Of a stretch of DNA of 64,000 nucleotides, positions 49,377 to 58,623 are shown piece by piece; within the stretch, counting starts at the first letter, position 1; every line of letters begins with the position of its first letter. The stretch spans positions 1,984,001 through 2,048,000 of the forward strand of contig NZ_JAVIWL010000001.1 in the NCBI RefSeq assembly GCF_034314045.1, given 5' to 3'. Under the pieces are notes generated by a model, which saw only the letters and a list, made by a program, of their open reading frames with translations, was not told the origin of the DNA and did no database searches. This stretch comes from Glaciimonas sp. CA11.2. Its GTDB lineage: Bacteria; Pseudomonadota; Gammaproteobacteria; Burkholderiales; Burkholderiaceae_D. Made by a program: the position numbers and the translations under genes.

Positions 49377-51359
49377 ATGACAGAATTTAAGAATACGGAA
49401 CGCGAGCTACATAACTTCCGGATGCGGATCACCGCTGCGGTGGTATTCGTGTTGTTTTGTTTTTCCCTCTTGGTGGCGCGATTTGTCTGGCTGCAAATTA
49501 TTCGTCATGACGTTTACGCAGCGCAAGCCGAGGAAAATCGCATTTCGTTAGTTCCTATCGTTCCCAATCGCGGACTGATTCTGGATCGTAACGGTGTCGT
49601 GCTGGCGCGCAATTATTCTGCGTACACGCTTGAAATCACGCGCTCCAAAATCAACGGTAAACTTGAAGATGTGATTGATGATTTGTCCAAGTTAATCGAC
49701 ATTGAGCCGAAGGATCGGCGGCGATTCAAAAAATTGATGGATGATTCAAAAAGCTTTGCCAGCTTGCCTATTCGCACGCGATTGACTGACGAAGAAGTGG
49801 CAAAGTTTACGGTACAACGTTATCGCTTCCCCGGCGTTGATGTTCAGGCGCGCTTATTCCGTGAATATCCACTCGGCGACGTCGCCGCGCACGTGATCGG
49901 CTATATCGGACGCATCAGTCAAAATGACGCCAAAGCAATCGATGAAGGCGACGATGCGGCTAATTACAAAGGTACCGATTATATTGGCAAGGAAGGCCTT
50001 GAAAAGAGTTACGAAAGCCAGCTTCACGGCACCACCGGTTACGAAGAAATCGAGATATCAGCGAGTGGGCGTGCCGTGCGAACTTTATCGCGTACGTCGG
50101 CCATACCCGGCAAAAATCTGATTCTTTCCATTGATATTGAATTGCAAAAAATCGTGCAGAAAGCCTTTGGTGATCATCGTGGTGCGCTGGTGGCAATTAA
50201 CCCTGCAACGGGCGACATTCTTGCCTATGTGTCGCAACCAAGTTACGATTTGAATCTGTTTGTCGATGGCATTGATCAGCAAAGCTGGAACGAACTACTC
50301 AATTCTCCAGACCATCCGCTCATCAACCGGCCAATGAATGGTGCGTATCCTCCGGGTTCTACCTACAAGCCATTTATGGCCTTGGCCGGGCTTGAACTAG
50401 GGAAGCGTACACCACAGCAAACAATCAGAGACATGGGATTTTTCATGCTCGGAGGTCATCGTTTCCGCGATGATAAGGTGGGTGGCCATGGCGTGGTTGA
50501 TATGTATAAGGCGATTGTTGAATCCTGCGATACGTATTTCTATATGCTAGCCAACGATTTGGGTGTCGATGCGATTCACGATTTTATGAAGCCGTTTGGT
50601 TTCGGACAGATCACAGGGATCGATCTCGAACATGAGCGCAAGGGATTGCTACCATCGACCGCATGGAAACGGTCGGCCTTTAAAACTGCTGCGCGTCAGA
50701 AATGGCAAGGCGGGGATACTGTTTCTCTGGGAATTGGTCAGGGTTTCAACACCTTTACACCGCTGCAGATTGCGCATGCGACGGCTACGCTGGTGAACGA
50801 TGGCATTGTCATGAAGCCGCATCTGGTAAAAATTATTGAAGATGGCGTGACGCATCAGCACACGGTGACGGTGCCAAAAGAGAGTTTTAGAATTCCGTTA
50901 AAGCAGGAAAATATCGATTTTATTAAGCGTGCGATGGTGGGTGTGACGCACGAAGGTACAGCAGCGCGGGTTTTTGCCGGTGCTGGCTATGAATCAGGTG
51001 GCAAAACCGGTACCGCGCAGGTATTTACGATCAAGCAAAACGAAAAATACAATCAGCATGCCGTCGGTGAGCGCTTCCGTGATCATGCGTTGTACACCGC
51101 TTTTGCGCCGGCAGATAAACCGACGATTGCCATCGCCGTCATTGTCGAAAACGGCGGTTTCGGTGCGGCGGCGGCGGCGCCAATCGCACGTAAGGCATTA
51201 GATTACTATTTGCTGGGAAAACGGCCTGAAGACAAAGATAAGCCGAGTGTCCTCATGCCAGGATTAGACGAATCGGCTCCGGTCACCGAAAGCAAGCCTG
51301 ATGCTGGCGATGTGGATATGTATAAACCGGGCGCTGAAACGCAGGGTAATCGAGAGTAG
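49377..51359 (+). CDS. mrdA: Penicillin-binding protein 2 (peptidoglycan transpeptidase)
   Basis: 660 residues from ATG 49377 (an earlier ATG at 49311 adds 22 basic residues). It has one N-terminal membrane segment, a dimerisation domain opening PNRGLILDRNGVVLARNYSAY, and the transpeptidase domain with the active serine in YPPGSTYKPF (Ser near 328). The SxN-like motif is SCDTYFYMLANDLG and the KTG motif is SGGKTGTAQVF. It crosslinks lateral-wall peptidoglycan with RodA, whose gene follows. Confidence 0.95.
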   Translation: MTEFKNTERELHNFRMRITAAVVFVLFCFSLLVARFVWLQIIRHDVYAAQAEENRISLVPIVPNRGLILDRNGVVLARNYSAYTLEITRSKINGKLEDVIDDLSKLIDIEPKDRRRFKKLMDDSKSFASLPIRTRLTDEEVAKFTVQRYRFPGVDVQARLFREYPLGDVAAHVIGYIGRISQNDAKAIDEGDDAANYKGTDYIGKEGLEKSYESQLHGTTGYEEIEISASGRAVRTLSRTSAIPGKNLILSIDIELQKIVQKAFGDHRGALVAINPATGDILAYVSQPSYDLNLFVDGIDQQSWNELLNSPDHPLINRPMNGAYPPGSTYKPFMALAGLELGKRTPQQTIRDMGFFMLGGHRFRDDKVGGHGVVDMYKAIVESCDTYFYMLANDLGVDAIHDFMKPFGFGQITGIDLEHERKGLLPSTAWKRSAFKTAARQKWQGGDTVSLGIGQGFNTFTPLQIAHATATLVNDGIVMKPHLVKIIEDGVTHQHTVTVPKESFRIPLKQENIDFIKRAMVGVTHEGTAARVFAGAGYESGGKTGTAQVFTIKQNEKYNQHAVGERFRDHALYTAFAPADKPTIAIAVIVENGGFGAAAAAPIARKALDYYLLGKRPEDKDKPSVLMPGLDESAPVTESKPDAGDVDMYKPGAETQGNRE

Positions 51360-51464
51360 ATGTCTTTAGCTTAAATGGCGATGTGACTGAAGTTTTGCTT
51401 TGTTATGTTGATGCTTACATTTAATGTAACTATTTGATCTCAGTAGTTTAATTAGAACTGAACA

Positions 51465-52577
51465 ATGAATTTGTCCCCAAAAAATTCCTGGTGGCGTCAG
51501 ATTAGATCGCATGTTGCGATCTTTGATGGCCCGTTGTCGCTGATCATTTTTTTGATTTTGTCGGTTGGAATCGTGACGTTATATTCTGCCGGAATTGACT
51601 TTCCAGGACGCGTGGAAGATCAATTGCGAAATATTTTGGTGGCGTTCGTCGTGATGTGGATCGCGGCCAGCATACCGCCGCAAACCTTGATGCGATTTTC
51701 GGTCCCCATTTATACCGTTGGTGTTGCATTATTAATTGCGGTAGCGATGTTCGGCATGGTCAAAAAAGGCGCACGTCGTTGGATAAATTTCGGTGTCGTG
51801 ATTCAACCTTCCGAGATTATGAAAATCGCCATGCCGCTGATGCTGGCGTGGTATTTTCAGAAGCGCGAAGGCATGATTTCCTGGCGCGACTATCTGGTTG
51901 CCGGACTGTTGCTGGTAGTGCCGGTCGGTTTGATCATTCGCCAACCGGATCTGGGAACGGGGACGTTGGTACTCGCCGCTGGGTTTTATGTTATCTTTTT
52001 GGCAGGCTTGAGCTGGCGTGTACTGGTCGGTTTGGTGATTGCCGTGCTGGCTAGTTTGCCGGTAGTCTGGACCGTGTTGCATGACTATCAACGCCAGCGT
52101 GTGATGATGTTGATTGATCCGACCTCTGATCCGCTCGGCAAAGGATTTCATATTATTCAGTCAACTATTGCTGTGGGTTCCGGCGGCATCTTCGGCAAAG
52201 GCTGGCTTAAAGGCACGCAGTCGCATCTCGAATTTATCCCCGAGCGGACCACCGATTTTATTTTTGCAGTGTTCTCAGAAGAGTTCGGATTAATTGGAAA
52301 CGGGATTTTACTATTTCTCTATGTATTGCTGATCGCACGGGGGCTCATGATTGCAGCCAATGCGCCGACCATGTTCACGCGTTTGCTGGCGGGCTCGATC
52401 ACGATGATTTTCTTTACCTATGCGTTTGTTAATATGGGGATGGTCAGTGGTATTCTTCCCGTAGTTGGCGTACCACTTCCTTTTATGAGTTACGGCGGCA
52501 CGGCCTTGGTAACACTCGGACTGGGCGCCGGAATTTTGATGAGTATTCAACGGCATCGCAAATTAATTCAGACGTAA
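51465..52577 (+). CDS. rodA: RodA peptidoglycan glycosyltransferase
   Basis: 370-residue SEDS-family membrane protein with about ten helices. Family blocks are RRWINFGVVIQPSEIMKIAM near residue 108, IRQPDLGTGTLVLAAGFYV near 160 and LPFMSYGGTALVTLGLGAGI near 338. It polymerises lipid II and works with PBP2. It is the last gene of the mre operon, 105 nt after mrdA. Confidence 0.96.
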   Translation: MNLSPKNSWWRQIRSHVAIFDGPLSLIIFLILSVGIVTLYSAGIDFPGRVEDQLRNILVAFVVMWIAASIPPQTLMRFSVPIYTVGVALLIAVAMFGMVKKGARRWINFGVVIQPSEIMKIAMPLMLAWYFQKREGMISWRDYLVAGLLLVVPVGLIIRQPDLGTGTLVLAAGFYVIFLAGLSWRVLVGLVIAVLASLPVVWTVLHDYQRQRVMMLIDPTSDPLGKGFHIIQSTIAVGSGGIFGKGWLKGTQSHLEFIPERTTDFIFAVFSEEFGLIGNGILLFLYVLLIARGLMIAANAPTMFTRLLAGSITMIFFTYAFVNMGMVSGILPVVGVPLPFMSYGGTALVTLGLGAGILMSIQRHRKLIQT

Positions 52578-52827
52578 CGATTGTTGATTGAAATATCTAT
52601 CTTTTTGCGATGCTGCACTGCACTGCTTATCCAGTTTTACTGTTTATGAAAACATAAATCGATCCAGTAGTTTCGTTAAGTCTTACCTTTTTAGTCCTTT
52701 GTGGACTTGTCATTTAAATCATAATTTGGGTTGCCGGGCTAGTCTTTATATACGTTATCAGCCTCACGAATTGCTGCGATATTAAGTCGGGACCGATCAG
52801 ATTCATCCGATTGACTAGGAAAACGTC

Positions 52828-53928
52828 ATGATATTTCGCAACGTTATCTCCCATCACCTCAACCGCTTTATCGACTTACGCCGAATAATAAGCGCGTTAG
52901 TGCCGCTGTTGATCGTGGCGGGTTGTAGCACTGCGCCGCCAGCACCGGATGGCCGCTCGGCCCCCGCGACCCAAGCCAAGTCATCCTCACGCAGTGCATC
53001 TGGTGCGCCGGTGATGCCCGCCGCTGGCTCCGGTCGCGGCGGCTACTACAAGGATGACGGTCCCGGCGATAATATCCCGGACGGTTTGCAGAACGTCGCC
53101 GATGCCGTCCCCAAGATTGAACCGTATTCTCGTACCGGAAATAAGCCTTATGTCGTATTTGGGAAAACTTATACGCCTTTAATTGATGAAAAACCGTTCA
53201 CCCAGCGCGGCATTGGTAGTTGGTACGGGAAGAAATTTCACAAACAACGCACCTCTTCTGGCGAGCCGTACGATATGTACAAAATGACAGCGGCGCATCC
53301 CACGTTGCCGATTCCTTCCTACGCACGCGTGACAAACCTGAAAAACGGTAAACAAGTGGTTGTCCGCATTAATGATCGTGGACCTTTTCACTCTACCCGC
53401 ATTATTGATTTGTCTTACACGGCAGCGCTGAGATTGGGTTATTTGGGCACTGGTAGCGGCGAACTTGAAGTGGATCGACTGCTGCCTGCGGACATTCTTG
53501 CGATGAATAAAACGGCAAGTACAACGGTGACGGAAGCAGTCGAAGCGCCTACAGCAATGGCGGTAACGGCCCCGACCGTGGATAGCATAGCGTTGGAATT
53601 AACGCCCCCCCAACTTACGGTACCAAGTCAAAGCATCGATAGCGTGGTTGTCAACAAACGGCCAACCGAGAGCCAAGGCGACAGCAATGCCGCCGCGCAA
53701 GGGTATTATTTGCAGCTTGGTGCGTTCTCCTGGAAACCCAATGCCGAACTGGAGCGGCAACGATTGTTGGAGAAGTTACCGGGGATCGTGAGCGCGCTGG
53801 ATGATGTAGTCGTTGGCGGTATTTATCGCTTATATGCCGGACCGTACGCTAGTCGTCCGGCCGCGGAAGAAGCGGCAGCACTAGTACGGCAACGTGCTTC
53901 GGTAGTTGCGATCATCGTATTGAGGTAG
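52828..53928 (+). CDS. rlpA: RlpA-family septal-ring lytic transglycosylase with SPOR domain
   Basis: 366 residues. The lipoprotein signal has lipobox VAGC (Cys near 33). A Ser/Ala/Gly linker follows, and then the double-psi barrel domain with RGIGSWYGKKFHKQRTSSGE near residue 126 and VVVRINDRGPFHSTRIIDLS near 174. A second linker leads to a C-terminal SPOR domain (GYYLQLGAFSWKPNAELERQ and on). RlpA cleaves denuded glycan strands, and SPOR brings it to the septum. It follows rodA by 250 nt. Confidence 0.93.
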   Translation: MIFRNVISHHLNRFIDLRRIISALVPLLIVAGCSTAPPAPDGRSAPATQAKSSSRSASGAPVMPAAGSGRGGYYKDDGPGDNIPDGLQNVADAVPKIEPYSRTGNKPYVVFGKTYTPLIDEKPFTQRGIGSWYGKKFHKQRTSSGEPYDMYKMTAAHPTLPIPSYARVTNLKNGKQVVVRINDRGPFHSTRIIDLSYTAALRLGYLGTGSGELEVDRLLPADILAMNKTASTTVTEAVEAPTAMAVTAPTVDSIALELTPPQLTVPSQSIDSVVVNKRPTESQGDSNAAAQGYYLQLGAFSWKPNAELERQRLLEKLPGIVSALDDVVVGGIYRLYAGPYASRPAAEEAAALVRQRASVVAIIVLR

Positions 53929-54083
53929 TTTTCATTCGTTTCATTGTTGCTTAATTTCGAAGTCAAGTATCCCAAATTCAGTCAGGGATTGATTCGATAG
54001 TTTTTTCCCTTCTCTCAAATTTCAGTGCTTTGCAAGCATGCATCGCACCTGCGGAAACGGCTTTCATCGCCTAAACCTGTCCC

Positions 54084-54112
54084 AAGTCATCAAAACGTCA
54101 TGCAAATTTCAT
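54084..54112 (+). promoter_or_regulatory. Three phased PhoB-like repeats upstream of phnC
   Basis: AAGTCAT (54084), ACGTCAT (54095) and ATTTCAT (54106) recur at exactly 11-bp intervals, the period of Pho box half-sites. A CATATT that could be a -10 starts at 54121. The array lies about 100 nt before phnC. Each unit differs from CTGTCAT at one to three positions. Confidence 0.55.
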
Positions 54113-54209
54113 ACGCATGACATATTTGTTCGCGATACTTCGTCCACTCATGCTGCGCATACTTTTGATGCTGCGTTCCCTCTTTGTACACCACAGATTG
54201 GTATTAAAA

Positions 54210-55058
54210 ATGATGCTTGAAATTAACGGCTTATCGAAAACATTCCGCGGCGGATTTAAGGCGTTGAATCAGGTCAGCTTGTCTTTTAAGTCCGGAGAAA
54301 TGGTGGCACTGATCGGTGCGTCAGGCTCAGGTAAGTCAACCTTACTGCGTCATCTGTCGGGTTTGATGGCCGCAGATGTCGACGGTGGTGAAGTCCATGT
54401 CGACGGGCAACCCGTGCAGCAGAATGGATTGATAAATCGGAACATTCGTGCGGTGCGCGCAAATATTGGATTTGTTTTTCAGCAATTTAATTTAGTCGGT
54501 CGTCTGCCAGTCCTCACTAACGTACTGACCGGCGGCTTATCACGCATGCCATTGTGGCGTAGTTGTTTCAAACTATTTACAGCAGAAGAAAAAGCGTTGG
54601 GGATGGCGGCGTTGGCACGGGTCGGTATTTCGGATCATGCGTATAAGCGGGCATCGGCCTTGTCAGGCGGTCAGCAACAACGCGCTGCAATCGCTCGCAC
54701 GATCGTGCAAAAGGCGCGCATTGTGCTTGCGGACGAGCCGATCGCCTCGCTTGATCCTGAATCTGCACGTCGTGTGATGCAAACATTGGCGGACCTTAAT
54801 CGTGAGGATGGGACGACCGTCATTGTGTCCCTGCACCAAGTCGATGTTGCACTACGCTTTTGTGCACGTACAGTGGCGCTAAACAAAGGTCGCGTGGTAT
54901 ATGACGGCCCATCCAGCGCGTTGACTGAACAAATGTTGCGCGACTTATATGGTACTGAAGCAGAAGATATTTTAGGCGGATCGAACACCTTAACGCGCCC
55001 GAGGATTGATGTCCCGACTATGTTTGATACAGTACGAGTTCGGGTCGCGTCGGCCTGA
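54210..55058 (+). CDS. phnC: Phosphonate ABC transporter ATP-binding protein PhnC
   Basis: 282 residues from ATG 54210, or 281 from ATG 54213. The frame extends upstream through the Pho-like repeats and is not used. Walker [10 protein letters not shown] is near residue 37, the ABC signature [14 protein letters not shown] near 151 and Walker [12 protein letters not shown] near 171. It energises uptake of phosphonates through PhnE. It is the first gene of phnCDE. Confidence 0.94.
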   Translation: MMLEINGLSKTFRGGFKALNQVSLSFKSGEMVALIGASGSGKSTLLRHLSGLMAADVDGGEVHVDGQPVQQNGLINRNIRAVRANIGFVFQQFNLVGRLPVLTNVLTGGLSRMPLWRSCFKLFTAEEKALGMAALARVGISDHAYKRASALSGGQQQRAAIARTIVQKARIVLADEPIASLDPESARRVMQTLADLNREDGTTVIVSLHQVDVALRFCARTVALNKGRVVYDGPSSALTEQMLRDLYGTEAEDILGGSNTLTRPRIDVPTMFDTVRVRVASA

Positions 55059-55225
55059 AAATTAACAATAAAATGCAATATTTTTTCAATACGCATTGGA
55101 CTGGTTACTACCAAAAGTCAGCCAATGCTGACTAGCAATTAGATACTAATCAGCATGCGCTGACACCTGATCAAGCCATAAAAATTCTCCCACATTTATA
55201 TTTAATTTTCCTTCAAGGTACTGAC

Positions 55226-56203
55226 ATGCTTAAGAAATTTATCTCCACTGTTGCCATGGCTGTTGCGGTATTCGCAACGGGTGTCGTACACGCTCAAGAT
55301 GCAGAAAAGTCGATCAATTTCGGTATTATCTCCACTGAGTCTTCGAAAAATCTTAAGCAGGATTGGCAACCCGTTTTGGATGAAATGAGTAAGAGGATTG
55401 GCATGAAAGTGAATGCCTTCTTTGCTTCTGATTACGCTGGTGTGATCGAAGGCATGCGATTCGGCAAAGTTCAATTGGCATGGTTTGGAAATAAATCAGC
55501 GATGGAAGCGGTTGATCGCGCCGGTGGTGAGGTGTTTGCGCATGTAGTCAATCCCGATGGCTCTGCAGGTTATTACAGCATGGTCGGCGTATCGAAAGAT
55601 AGCCCGAATAAAAGCCTCGAAGATGTGTTGAAAAATGCAAAGACCCTCAACTTTGGTATCGGCGATCCAAACTCGACATCTGGTTTCCTGGTGCCGAGTT
55701 ACTATATTTTTGCTAAAAATAATCTTGATTCGAAGACGGCATTCAAGACTATCCGTAGCGCAAATCATGAGTCCAATATTCTTGCTGTCGCCAATAAGCA
55801 AGTCGATGCTGCGGTATTTGCGTCCGACACGTTGGATCGTATTACTGCCCGTCAGCCAGAGACAGCCAGCAAAGTGCGCATCATCTGGAAATCTCCGCTG
55901 ATTGCCGCTGATCCTTTGGTATGGCGCAAAGATTTGCCGACGGCAACTAAAACCAAAATCAAGGATTTCTTTCTGAACTATGGCAAGACAGGCCCGAATG
56001 CCGCGCAGGAAAAAGCGCAATTGGAAAAATTGCAGTTCAGCGGCTTCAACGATTCCAGTGATGCACAGTTGAATCCGGTACGGCAGCTTGAGTTGTTTAA
56101 AGATAAAAATAAAATTGAAGCAGATACGAGTTTGAACGTTGATGAAAAGAAAGCCAAGCTGGACGATATCAACCGCAAATTGACCGAATTGGCAAAAGCG
56201 TAA
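55226..56203 (+). CDS. phnD: Phosphonate-binding periplasmic protein PhnD
   Basis: 325 residues with a signal peptide ([19 protein letters not shown], cut near residue 24). The mature protein follows the PhnD pattern: [20 protein letters not shown], the [17 protein letters not shown] block and [18 protein letters not shown]. It captures phosphonates in the periplasm and hands them to PhnE. It stands 167 nt after phnC and 2 nt before phnE. Confidence 0.95.
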   Translation: MLKKFISTVAMAVAVFATGVVHAQDAEKSINFGIISTESSKNLKQDWQPVLDEMSKRIGMKVNAFFASDYAGVIEGMRFGKVQLAWFGNKSAMEAVDRAGGEVFAHVVNPDGSAGYYSMVGVSKDSPNKSLEDVLKNAKTLNFGIGDPNSTSGFLVPSYYIFAKNNLDSKTAFKTIRSANHESNILAVANKQVDAAVFASDTLDRITARQPETASKVRIIWKSPLIAADPLVWRKDLPTATKTKIKDFFLNYGKTGPNAAQEKAQLEKLQFSGFNDSSDAQLNPVRQLELFKDKNKIEADTSLNVDEKKAKLDDINRKLTELAKA

Positions 56204-56205
56204 AA

Positions 56206-57024
56206 ATGACGACGTTAGCGCCAACGAAAGTGCATAAACCCAGCGCCAACATGCCGCTGCCAGTGCCGCCAAAGCAGTCTATTGCACGCACCTTATTTTG
56301 GGGCGTGCTGGTGGCGATCTTACTGGCGTCCTGGAAGGGTGCGGATATGCGCCCACTGGAGTTGTTGCGAGACGGTGGCAATATGGGCGTGTATGCAGCG
56401 AGCTTTTTTCCACCAGATTTCCATGACTGGAGAATCTATCTGGAAGAGATGCTGGTCACCATTCAAATCGCAGTATGGGGCACGGCTCTCGCTATCGTGT
56501 GCGCTGTTCCGTGTGGCTTGCTGGCATCGTCGAATATTGCACCGCCATGGGTCACGCAGCCTGTGCGCCGTTTGATGGACGCGGCACGGGCGATTAACGA
56601 AATGGTGTTCGCCATGTTGTTTGTGGTCGCGGTTGGACTAGGGCCATTTGCGGGCGTGCTGGCATTATTTGTCGCCACGACCGGAACGTTATCAAAATTG
56701 TTTTCAGAAGCGGTTGAAGCCATTGACCCGCAACCAGTTGAAGGCATCCGCGCCACTGGTGCACACGCACTGGAAGAAATCGTGTTCGGTGTATTACCGC
56801 AGGTAATGCCGCTGTGGATCTCATACGTACTATATCGTTTCGAAGCGAACGTGCGCTCCGCGACGGTCGTCGGCATGGTCGGCGCGGGCGGTATCGGCGT
56901 GATCTTGTGGGAAGTTATTCGTAGTTTTGAATATGCCCAAACTTGTGCTGTTCTATTAATGATCGTAGTGGCTGTGACGTTGATTGATCTGGCCTCTTCG
57001 CGCTTACGTAAATTGTTCATTTAG
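56206..57024 (+). CDS. phnE: Phosphonate ABC transporter permease PhnE
   Basis: 272 residues with about five to six membrane helices. The permease coupling motif [19 protein letters not shown] is near residue 167, and [20 protein letters not shown] is near 216. It forms the membrane channel with PhnC and PhnD. A strong terminator 75 nt after the stop closes the phnCDE transcript. Confidence 0.95.
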   Translation: MTTLAPTKVHKPSANMPLPVPPKQSIARTLFWGVLVAILLASWKGADMRPLELLRDGGNMGVYAASFFPPDFHDWRIYLEEMLVTIQIAVWGTALAIVCAVPCGLLASSNIAPPWVTQPVRRLMDAARAINEMVFAMLFVVAVGLGPFAGVLALFVATTGTLSKLFSEAVEAIDPQPVEGIRATGAHALEEIVFGVLPQVMPLWISYVLYRFEANVRSATVVGMVGAGGIGVILWEVIRSFEYAQTCAVLLMIVVAVTLIDLASSRLRKLFI

Positions 57025-57098
57025 TTACCCGGATTGGTGGACTAAAAAGGTGAAGATTCTGAATCGACACCGAGGCGGCAACAAACTGTTATTCTGGA

Positions 57099-57128
57099 GG
57101 GCGAAAATTACTATTCGCCCTTTTTTTT
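57099..57128 (+). terminator. Intrinsic terminator after phnE
   Basis: GGGCGAA and TTCGCCC form a 7-bp stem with an 8-nt loop, followed by eight Ts. It stands between phnE and the following acetyltransferase gene. Confidence 0.85.
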
Positions 57129-57154
57129 CCTCCGCTCGCGTTTTTCCGCAAAAT

Positions 57155-57640
57155 ATGAATACACCCTCCAGCGCTAGTATGCCTTCTTCCCATAATTTCA
57201 TGATACGGCTTGCAACGGTTGACGATGCTGCGACACTGGTTGCACTGTTGGCCGAAATGGACGAACCTTCCGGAGAGCAAGTGCGATTGAATATCGATGG
57301 CGCGCGTGACATCGTGGCGCAGATGGCGTCTTATCCCAACTTCCGCGTGTTCCTGATCTTTGCTGATGGTGTGGCTGTCGGTACCTTTAGCCTGTTGATC
57401 TTTTGCAGTCTTGCGCATGATGGCAGTGAGCAAGCCATACTGGATGCGGTCGTCATTAGTCGTCAATGTCGCGGCGAGGGAATCGGTAGCGTGATGCTGG
57501 AACATGCCTGCAAAATAGCGGCTGACGCTGGTTGCTACAAAATCGCGTTATCATCGAATCTTAAACGTTTGGATGCCCATCGCTTTTATGAAACCTATGG
57601 TTTTCAGCAACATGGAATTAGTTTTTCGTTGCCGTTATAG
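57155..57640 (+). CDS. GNAT acetyltransferase resembling PhnO
   Basis: 161 residues from ATG 57155 (ATGs at 57179 and 57200 are possible; none has a good ribosome site). The acetyl-CoA loop is ISRQCRGEGIGSVMLEHA near residue 108. The C-terminal LSSNLKRLDAHRFYETYGFQQH closely follows the pattern I recall for PhnO (STNVKRHDAHRFY). PhnO acetylates aminoalkylphosphonates before C-P lyase action, and the surrounding phn genes fit. It begins 27 nt after a terminator, so it needs its own promoter or read-through. Confidence 0.75.
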   Translation: MNTPSSASMPSSHNFMIRLATVDDAATLVALLAEMDEPSGEQVRLNIDGARDIVAQMASYPNFRVFLIFADGVAVGTFSLLIFCSLAHDGSEQAILDAVVISRQCRGEGIGSVMLEHACKIAADAGCYKIALSSNLKRLDAHRFYETYGFQQHGISFSLPL

Positions 57641-57722
57641 AGGTTTTTATTCTTAGTCGAAATTAAAGGAAGATGCGCGCCATACGTTCAGATCAGCAAC
57701 AAAAATCGTAAAGGGGCATCAC

Positions 57723-58571
57723 TTGCCAACTGATTTAATTACCGTTGTGTCCGGCGATGGCGCAGAGGTTTCGGTGTCATTGCATGGTGGTCATATCTGT
57801 TCCTGGCGTACTGCTGACGGCATCGAACGGCTGTTCTTGAGCCCACTGACAAAGTGGGATGGACACACGGCGATTCGCGGTGGAATACCAGTAATATTTC
57901 CCCAGTTTGGGAATCGGGGATCACTGCAAAAGCACGGTTTTGCGCGCACCGAACAGTGGACCTTGGTCGCATCCGAGGTCGGCGAAAATGGCGATGGATT
58001 GCTGCATCTCACTTTGTCCGATTCAACCGAATCAAGGCTGCAATTTCCCTATCATTTCAAGCTGGATTTGCATATTACCTTTTCTGGCGCATCGCTTGAT
58101 ATAGCGTTATTGGTGACGAATACGGGCCAACAGGCTTTTAGCTTTACATGCGCGTTGCACACCTATTTAGCGGCAGAAGTTGAGCAAGTGGCGATCAACG
58201 GCATAGGTGGTTTACGGCGTGAAAATAGTGTGCCTGATAGTCCCCTGAATGTCGATGCCGATGGCATTTTGCGTATTAATTCAGAAGTGGATAGTATTTT
58301 CTTCGAGGCTGGCGCGCCAGTGACGTTGGTCACCAATAATGCGATGGTGACGATGCAGCAAAACGGCTTTGCAGATGCTGTGGTGTGGAATCCATGGATC
58401 GAAGTGAGTAAAAGTATTCCCGATCTTCAGGATGATGCATATAAACATTTTGTTTGTATCGAATCGGCCGCCATAGAAAAGCCACTAACCCTCGCCGCCG
58501 GTGCGCAATGGGACGGACATCAGCAACTCACAGCCTGCGCGCCATCTATCATGACTTCCTCTGAAAAGTAG
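57723..58571 (+). CDS. D-hexose-6-phosphate mutarotase (aldose 1-epimerase fold)
   Basis: 282 residues from TTG 57723 with AAAGGGG upstream; the next candidates would cut into the conserved start VSVSLHGGHICSWRT. Family blocks are IRGGIPVIFPQFGNRG near residue 46, FTCALHTYLAAEVEQV near 141 (catalytic His) and VVWNPWIEVSKSIPDL near 219. YeaD-type enzymes interconvert hexose-6-phosphate anomers in the cytosol. Nothing links it directly to phosphonate use; it may be a passenger within the phn locus. Confidence 0.87.
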   Translation: MPTDLITVVSGDGAEVSVSLHGGHICSWRTADGIERLFLSPLTKWDGHTAIRGGIPVIFPQFGNRGSLQKHGFARTEQWTLVASEVGENGDGLLHLTLSDSTESRLQFPYHFKLDLHITFSGASLDIALLVTNTGQQAFSFTCALHTYLAAEVEQVAINGIGGLRRENSVPDSPLNVDADGILRINSEVDSIFFEAGAPVTLVTNNAMVTMQQNGFADAVVWNPWIEVSKSIPDLQDDAYKHFVCIESAAIEKPLTLAAGAQWDGHQQLTACAPSIMTSSEK

Positions 58572-58623
58572 TGACGGTTAGATTGATTGATGACTTTCGG
58601 ACGAACGTCATCCTGGCAGCAAA

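Noticed and set aside
54117..54209. Long start for phnC
   Set aside because: The extra residues are not part of the PhnC family and begin inside the promoter region next to the Pho-like repeats.
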